Below, piece by piece: positions 59,540-64,000 of a DNA stretch of 64,000 bases. How positions within the stretch are numbered: position 1 is the stretch's first letter; each line of letters begins with the position of its first letter. Below the pieces are notes generated by a model. That model was given only the letters and a program-made list of their open reading frames with translations, had not been told where the DNA came from and ran no database searches. This DNA comes from Eucommia ulmoides (taxonomy: Eukaryota; Streptophyta; Magnoliopsida; Garryales; Eucommiaceae): positions 17,853,743 through 17,917,742 of the forward strand of contig CM028333.1 of the NCBI GenBank assembly GCA_016647705.1, given 5' to 3'. The translations under genes and the position numbers were made by a program.

Positions 59540-59875
59540 TTGTTCATAAAGATTAGAATCTATATCTTGGTCTCCTCAACTCAACCACATTGTTTTTTAT
59601 GCCATTCAAAACCACCATTGCTGTCAACTTTAGTTGCCAATAATCATCAACCCTCATAGTGGCCGCTAAGACATCCATCTCCATGCTTCTAGAACACAGA
59701 AAATCTTTGGCACCAATTGCCACGTCACTCTCTCTTTCTCAAGAACATGTACATACTCAATTGTATCCTCCACGATCATCTCTCTTGGCCTACGAATTTT
59801 AGAGAGATTATAATCAAAAGAACTGATTTTAGTAAAAATTAAACTAATGCACACAAACAAAAAGAGAAAATTCAA
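59540..59875 (-). pseudogene. Captured exon-like fragment, possibly bHLH-derived
   Basis: Minus-strand reading gives SKIRRPREMIVEDTIEYVHV followed by LEKERVTWQL. The pattern IVxDTIEYVxxLEK resembles helix 2 of plant bHLH domains. After a frame change the strand continues MEMDVLAATMRVDDYWQLKL, then TAMVVLNGIKNNVVEL, plausibly the same parent gene. The basic region and loop are not evident. A Helitron-captured gene piece is the simplest reading, but homology is judged from a short motif only. Confidence 0.35.
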
Positions 59876-60639
59876 CCAAATTATTGACTGATATTTATGT
59901 TTAGTTTAGAGAGAGAGAGAGAAAAAAATATAGAGGGAAATGGAGCCTTCGAGATTTTCGGTGAAAGTCGTTTCAAAGAATTTATTGGTTGGAGAATTAT
60001 CTGCAAATATCGAACATAAATATTTTGAACACACAAAATATAACAAAATCGACAGATAAGACATTTAAAATAAGGTGATATGAACTCCGAGAGTTAGGGC
60101 GATACTACCTTGACGAAAAAGAAGCCATGAGCTGTGTTCTCCGGCTAGGTATGGGCGAGGGGCAAAAACAGTAAACAAACACCATCTAAATAAATAATAA
60201 ACAAAAGCCATCAAAGAAAAAATAGGAGTAAACTGAATCCTGAGAACAAAAACACAAATCAGATGCATTCCAGTTCCAAGTTTTCTGTGAACAGAAGCAT
60301 CAAAACAGAGCTATTGTTTTTTTTTTTTAAAACAGAAAACAAAAACAGTTCTTTGGGAACATAAAACCGAAACTAAAATAGAACATCAATTTATGAACCC
60401 AATTTTTCTTTGGGTACAAAAACAGAAAAAGAAACAGTTTTTTGGGAACAGAAAACAATTTTTTATTTTTAATTTTTTGGGTAAAGAATATAGAAACAGT
60501 AATAGAACATCAATACTCGTAATAGTTCACCAAAAAATCTAGAAATAGTATAAGCTCTATTTGTATTAAAAAAAACAGGAAATTGGGAACAAAACAAAAA
60601 CAAATCTCACATTATATATAGCAAAAACAAAATTGAATC

Positions 60640-60725
60640 GACATACCTAAAAACAAAATTGAAACAATTGAGTTTCAACCCCTCTGCCACCCTTAAACCT
60701 CGGGCATTGACAAAACTCTGCAACA
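60640..60725 (-). other. Possible captured internal exon in the Helitron
   Basis: On the minus strand, CTCTGTTGCAG-like acceptor context precedes a block reading SFVNARGLRVAEGLKLNCFN, then a donor-like AGGTATGTCG. It is GC-richer than its surroundings. Parent gene unknown. Confidence 0.3.
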
Positions 60726-61099
60726 AAAAACATCTCCTAATTGGTATTATGTGTAGACTATGAAACAAACCCCTGTAGAGGAAAGATGAAATACATGGTG
60801 AGAAATCTGGTGAGAGGGCGATGGATACCCTCATATCAAATCAAATCACCTTAGAATTCGACACAATTTCATAATCCAATTTTAATGCAATGAAATTAAG
60901 ATGTATAAACAGGCATTTCATCAAACATGTGGTGCTCAATATGAAATCAATAGCTGAGTGAAATTAATATGAAATCAGATTGCTGTTTTCATACAAAATT
61001 GGTGAATAAAATCAGTAACCTAATTATTGTCAAACATTTGAAGATGGAAATAGAATGGAAATTGAAATTCGCAAACATCAGAATACAAATTCGTAATCG

Positions 61100-61980
61100 A
61101 AATAGAATGGAGATTGACCTTAGCAGTTGATCATCTGAAGCGACGCCGATTATTGTGAGGCAGTGTGCGTCTAATGTGAGGGGCTTATGGATGCGAGATG
61201 GAGGCAATGTGTGTTTGATGTGATCGTCCAAAGGGACTGAGTTTGGTTCAACGAAGGGATTGTGCTTCGATGGTGATTGTTGCGAAGAAGCTATGCTTCG
61301 GTGAAAGGGCAATGAAGCAGAGATGCTATGATGATAGCGATGGAAAGACGATGGGATCGATCAAGTCCCTGAGTCAAGGAACCCCAAATTAAAATTGAAA
61401 GGAATAAAAATTAGAAACCGTAAATCAGAAAATCAAAAAAATAAAAATTCTGGGACAAATACTTACCATGAAGGCCGAAGGGACTGAGTTTGGTTCGATG
61501 AAGGGGCAGTGTTTCGATGATGATTGTTCAATCAAGAGACAATGGAGTAGGGATGGCGTGGTGATGGCGATGGTTGGCGGTACGACAGCTATTATTCTGG
61601 CGATGAGAGAGCAACCCTAATTTGGAGAGGGCACAACGGTAGAGAAAGAGCAACCCTAATGTGGTAGAGAAGGAAATCGAAGAGTGACAGTGGCGACTGG
61701 ATTTGTGCATGTGTGAAAGAAAGAGAGGATCGGCTGTCTCAAACCACCGTATCATCATACGCCGTCCGGATCAAACCACGGATGGCCATCGCCATCTAAA
61801 TCCGGCCAAGTCGACGGCAACGGCTACTACGACAGATTGGGGCGACGATGGCGATGGTGAACGGCGATTGTGAAGGAGCTCCGCAAATATTATGGAGGCT
61901 ATGAATTCGGCGGAGAAGAAGAAGAATCCGTGGAATGGGGAAGAAGATAGTACCCGCGGAGTCCATGAAGTAAATACAAG
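61100..61980 (-). repeat. GC-richer exon-like zone with internal duplication (Helitron)
   Basis: AAAGGGACTGAGTTTGGTTC at about 61228 recurs as GAAGGGACTGAGTTTGGTTC at about 61479, each followed by a diverged CTTCGATGGTGATTGTT-like segment (~65 bp in all, ~250 bp apart). The end near 61780-61980 is GCGACGATGGCGATGG-rich. On the minus strand this zone lies nearest the Helitron 5' end and could be leader/first-exon sequence of captured genes. Confidence 0.5.
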
Positions 61981-62844
61981 CAAGGACACTGTTGATGATG
62001 GTAAGTGTTAAAAAATTAGGTTGATGGTAAGTGTTGCATGTTGTATATTATAGATATATTATATAGATATGTTGTATATAGATGTTGTATATATCCAGAG
62101 ATATCCAACGGCTACGAATATCCAGAGACATCCAACGGCTCTGGATATAAATGAGTTGATTTATTATATAAATGGTAAAGAACTCCTTAAATTTATGGAA
62201 AAGACGAGAAATTAAATTTGTGTTTGTTATGATAATATTCTATCTTATATTGTGTATTTAATCTTATTTTATTTTTCATATTGAAATAATCTTAGGAAAT
62301 ATTTTTATTTTATAAATTTTGTTTGTTCTGTGAATTTGCATACATTGATCTATATTTTATTGTGATATTTTATATACAAATCTATTTTATTAATTAGTAT
62401 TCTAAGTGTATATGTTGTTGATGGCATTAACATTATTTTTATCCTAAAATGGAGATATATACTTTGAAAATGTGAGAATTATGTATGGATATATATTTAA
62501 ACGGAAAAATGATTTTTTTTCATTTTCATCTTACAAAGTAACTTATTATTATAGTTTTTTTATAAAGCTTTTTATTATATAGTCCTTATTTAAGAGATGA
62601 TATAGAAAAAATCCCAAATAAAGAGTTGTCTTACCTTTGGACCTCACAATACAATTAGTTTAGTCCTCAATATCTAATAAAATATTATGAATAGACAAAT
62701 ATACCCCTGTTTATATTACAAACAAAACTCTCTCTCTCTAACCTTGCTCACATTCACCCGCACACTCTCACATAAACAGTTTACTCTTCTCCCTCTCCAA
62801 ATCGTAACCTCTCTCCAAACAGTCACTCCACTCTGAAGACGATG

Positions 62845-62985
62845 AACGGTGCGGCCAAAACCACCGTCCGGTGCAGATGAAGACCACGGTCGAAAAAATG
62901 GTACAAACAAAACCACAGTATGGTGTAGACGAAGACCACTGTCCGGTGCAGACGGTGCAGATGAAGACCACCGTCCGGTGGTGAT
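62845..62985. repeat. Imperfect repeats of GGTGCAGATGAAGACCAC
   Basis: Three copies (about 62870, 62919 with changes, and 62943-62964) sit with ACCGTCCGGTG motifs before or after them, spaced ~22-50 bp. GC-rich relative to the flanks. Overlapping ORFs on both strands reflect the repeat. Confidence 0.7.
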
Positions 62986-63579
62986 TGGCTTGCGAACGGA
63001 GCGGAACAACGGCTACAAAGATGAGCGGACGTCCAGATCCTCCATCTCTCTCTCCCTTTAGATCGGGATTCAGATCTGAAATTAGCCGCATCTCTCTCTC
63101 TTATCTCTTCGCCGAAATGGAGCACTCCCAGGCTTCATTTTAGGGATCATTCGTTTATTCTTCTTACATGTGAATGAAATATGAGATCTAAAGATCTGAT
63201 TGTTCTAAATCCGGCTTCATTAAGAGGTGGGTTTATCTGGTATGTTCATAATCTGTCTGCATTTCTGGATTTTTTATTTCTTCAACGCAAAATATTGACC
63301 TTTTATTCAAATCAATCTCAAGTTCCTGAATATTTTACATTATTTATTTATTTGGTGAGTTGTAGTTGAGGAAAATTCGAAGCATTCATCCCCTATTGGA
63401 CCTGAAAAAAGGGACCTAGGGCTCTGAGATGAGGATTAGCTATATAGGTGCTGAAAATTCACTAATTTTCTTTTATGGTGTTTCTTCTTTTTGTTACTGT
63501 CAGGTCTCCATCTTGAGACTTCTCATTTTCTTATTTCTTTCTCTTTTTCCAGTCAAAGGGAAGTCACACATGAAAGTCC

Positions 63580-63580
63580 T

Positions 63581-63608
<28 letters not shown>
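63580..63608. repeat. (GA)n microsatellite
   Basis: About 14 GA units following the sequence AAAGTCCTA. Confidence 0.95.
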
Positions 63609-63614
<6 letters not shown>

Positions 63615-63778
63615 GTTTGTTTGTTAATATGGGAAGCTTGTTCAAGTTCAAGAATCAGAACAAACATTTTGATCCATTACCCTTGAATCCATTTTATTTG
63701 CTTTGAAGAAGGCAAAAAAGAAAAGAATTTGTCTTGCCAATTGAACAGTGAAGAAATTGCATTAACATTAATGCACAC

Positions 63779-64000
63779 TAGGGCTCTCCAAAAAGCCCAA
63801 AGCCCATGGGCGGCCCGAAGCCCACTCGAGCCCACCGGGCTTGGCCCGGCCCGAGCCCGGAATTAGGGCCGCCTGAGCCCGAGCCCATAGGGATTCCGGT
63901 CGGGCTCGGGCTTTGAATATTTTATAGGAGCCCGGCCCGGAGCCCGAGCCCGAGCCCAATTTTCGGGCTACCCGAGGCCCGAGCCCGAATCTAAGACCCG
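63779..64000. mobile_element. Left end of a second hAT-like element (cut by window edge)
   Basis: Begins TAGGGCTCTCCAAAAAGCCC, the same TAGGG-type terminus as the hAT at 932, then becomes extremely GC-rich with many GCCCGAGCCCG and GGCCCGAAGCCC units. The preceding 8 bases, ATGCACAC (63771-63778), would be its target duplication, but the other end lies outside the window. The minus-strand ORF here is a product of the repeats. Confidence 0.6.

Larger units (their letters stand above)
57798..62172 (-). mobile_element. Non-autonomous Helitron in the MULE-2 terminal repeat
   Basis: On the minus strand the 3' end reads ...CTGTGCCTTCAGGCACGGGTTATACGCTAG (57798-57828 region). It has a GTGCCT/AGGCAC hairpin followed a few bases later by CTAG, then host T, the diagnostic Helitron terminus. 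There is no target duplication, and the MULE repeat resumes exactly at 62173, so both borders are fixed by the interrupted host. The 5' end (minus strand TTTATATAATAAATCAACTC) lacks the canonical TC but carries CCGTTGGATGTCTC-type motifs. No Rep/helicase gene. Contains exon-like pieces (59540-59875, 60640-60725, 61100-61980). Confidence 0.82.
40496..62186 (+). mobile_element. MULE-2: decayed two-gene MULE with nested insertions
   Basis: Starts GAGTTCTTTACCATATAATT and ends ATGGTAAAGAACTCC. The 9-bp duplication TTAAATTTA flanks it (40487-40495 and 62187-62195). Its termini and inner inverted repeat match MULE-1 in style (GAGTTCTTKACC, AACGCA motifs). The core is a MURA-like pseudogene (41920-44548 plus 45969-46010) and a PMD pseudogene (46358-47510, with another copy at 55111-55560). 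The element has expanded from perhaps 8-9 kb to 21.7 kb by insertions at 44549, 47541 and 57798 and a partial duplication at 54395-55530. Confidence 0.9.
62196..63778. other. Unassigned sequence, possible host-gene upstream region
   Basis: No element boundary or protein domain recognised. 62196-62700 is AT-rich. CT tracts (62728-62745, 63041-63060, 63090-63112), a CpG-containing stretch (62820-63020) and short ATGs near 63117 and 63181 look like a plant 5' leader region. No long reading frame or convincing splice pattern follows within the window. A (GA)n run lies at 63580-63608. Confidence 0.4.

Noticed and set aside
62716-63125. Overlapping minus-strand ORFs of ~100 codons
   Set aside because: Three frames are open simultaneously through GC-rich imperfect repeats, which is a compositional effect.
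63768-63959. Gly/Arg/Ala-rich minus-strand ORF
   Set aside because: Produced by the GCCCGAGCCC repeats of a hAT-like end.

Overview
The window is AT-rich flowering-plant nuclear DNA, most likely from a eudicot. I recognise no intact host gene, rRNA gene or tRNA gene. Nearly everything identifiable is a transposable element, many nested inside one another. The evidence for a plant is a pair of Mutator-like elements (MULEs) with a plant mobile domain (PMD) gene, an L1 LINE with a DUF4283-like ORF1 and a C-terminal RNase H, an RTE LINE, a CACTA element, hAT elements rich in GGCCC, a Helitron, TRIM-like elements, and LTR elements primed by initiator tRNA-Met. All boundaries and similarities were read by eye, without database searches.

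Layout. 1-3880: gag/protease remnant of a Ty3-type LTR element, split by a non-autonomous hAT (932-2155, 8-bp target duplication) and ending in a ~103-bp tandem array. 3975-5750: TRIM-like LTR relics. 5787-12788: a complete 7.0-kb MULE (MULE-1) with long inverted ends, a 9-10 bp duplication, a MURA-like transposase pseudogene and a second PMD gene, both on the + strand. 13980-19870: a MITE cluster, with one MITE inside another and one split by a 2.2-kb solo LTR. 20631-22440: three copies of a tRNA-like SINE. 22998-26629: an LTR element carrying a ~188-bp tandem array. 26675-30028: a non-autonomous CACTA. About 30100-39050: a decayed L1 LINE interrupted by a minus-strand non-autonomous LTR element (31135-34679). 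39090-40495: LTR-derived sequence. 40496-62186: a second, older MULE of the same family (MULE-2), swollen to 21.7 kb by a solo LTR, an RTE LINE (itself holding an LTR that holds another LTR), a partial internal duplication, and a 4.4-kb Helitron sitting in its 3' terminal inverted repeat. 62196-63778: no recognisable gene. 63779-64000: the left end of another GC-rich hAT-like element.

Functional reading. The most informative system is the two-gene MULE family. MULE-1 and MULE-2 share terminal inverted repeats, short ACGCAT/ATGCGT motifs near the ends, gene order (transposase then PMD protein) and an intron before the SWIM-type exon, so PMD looks like an inherited second gene of the transposon. 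MULE-2 also holds three unfamiliar coding-like tracts on alternating strands (55891-57180) that MULE-1 lacks. Both elements are too damaged to be autonomous as they stand.
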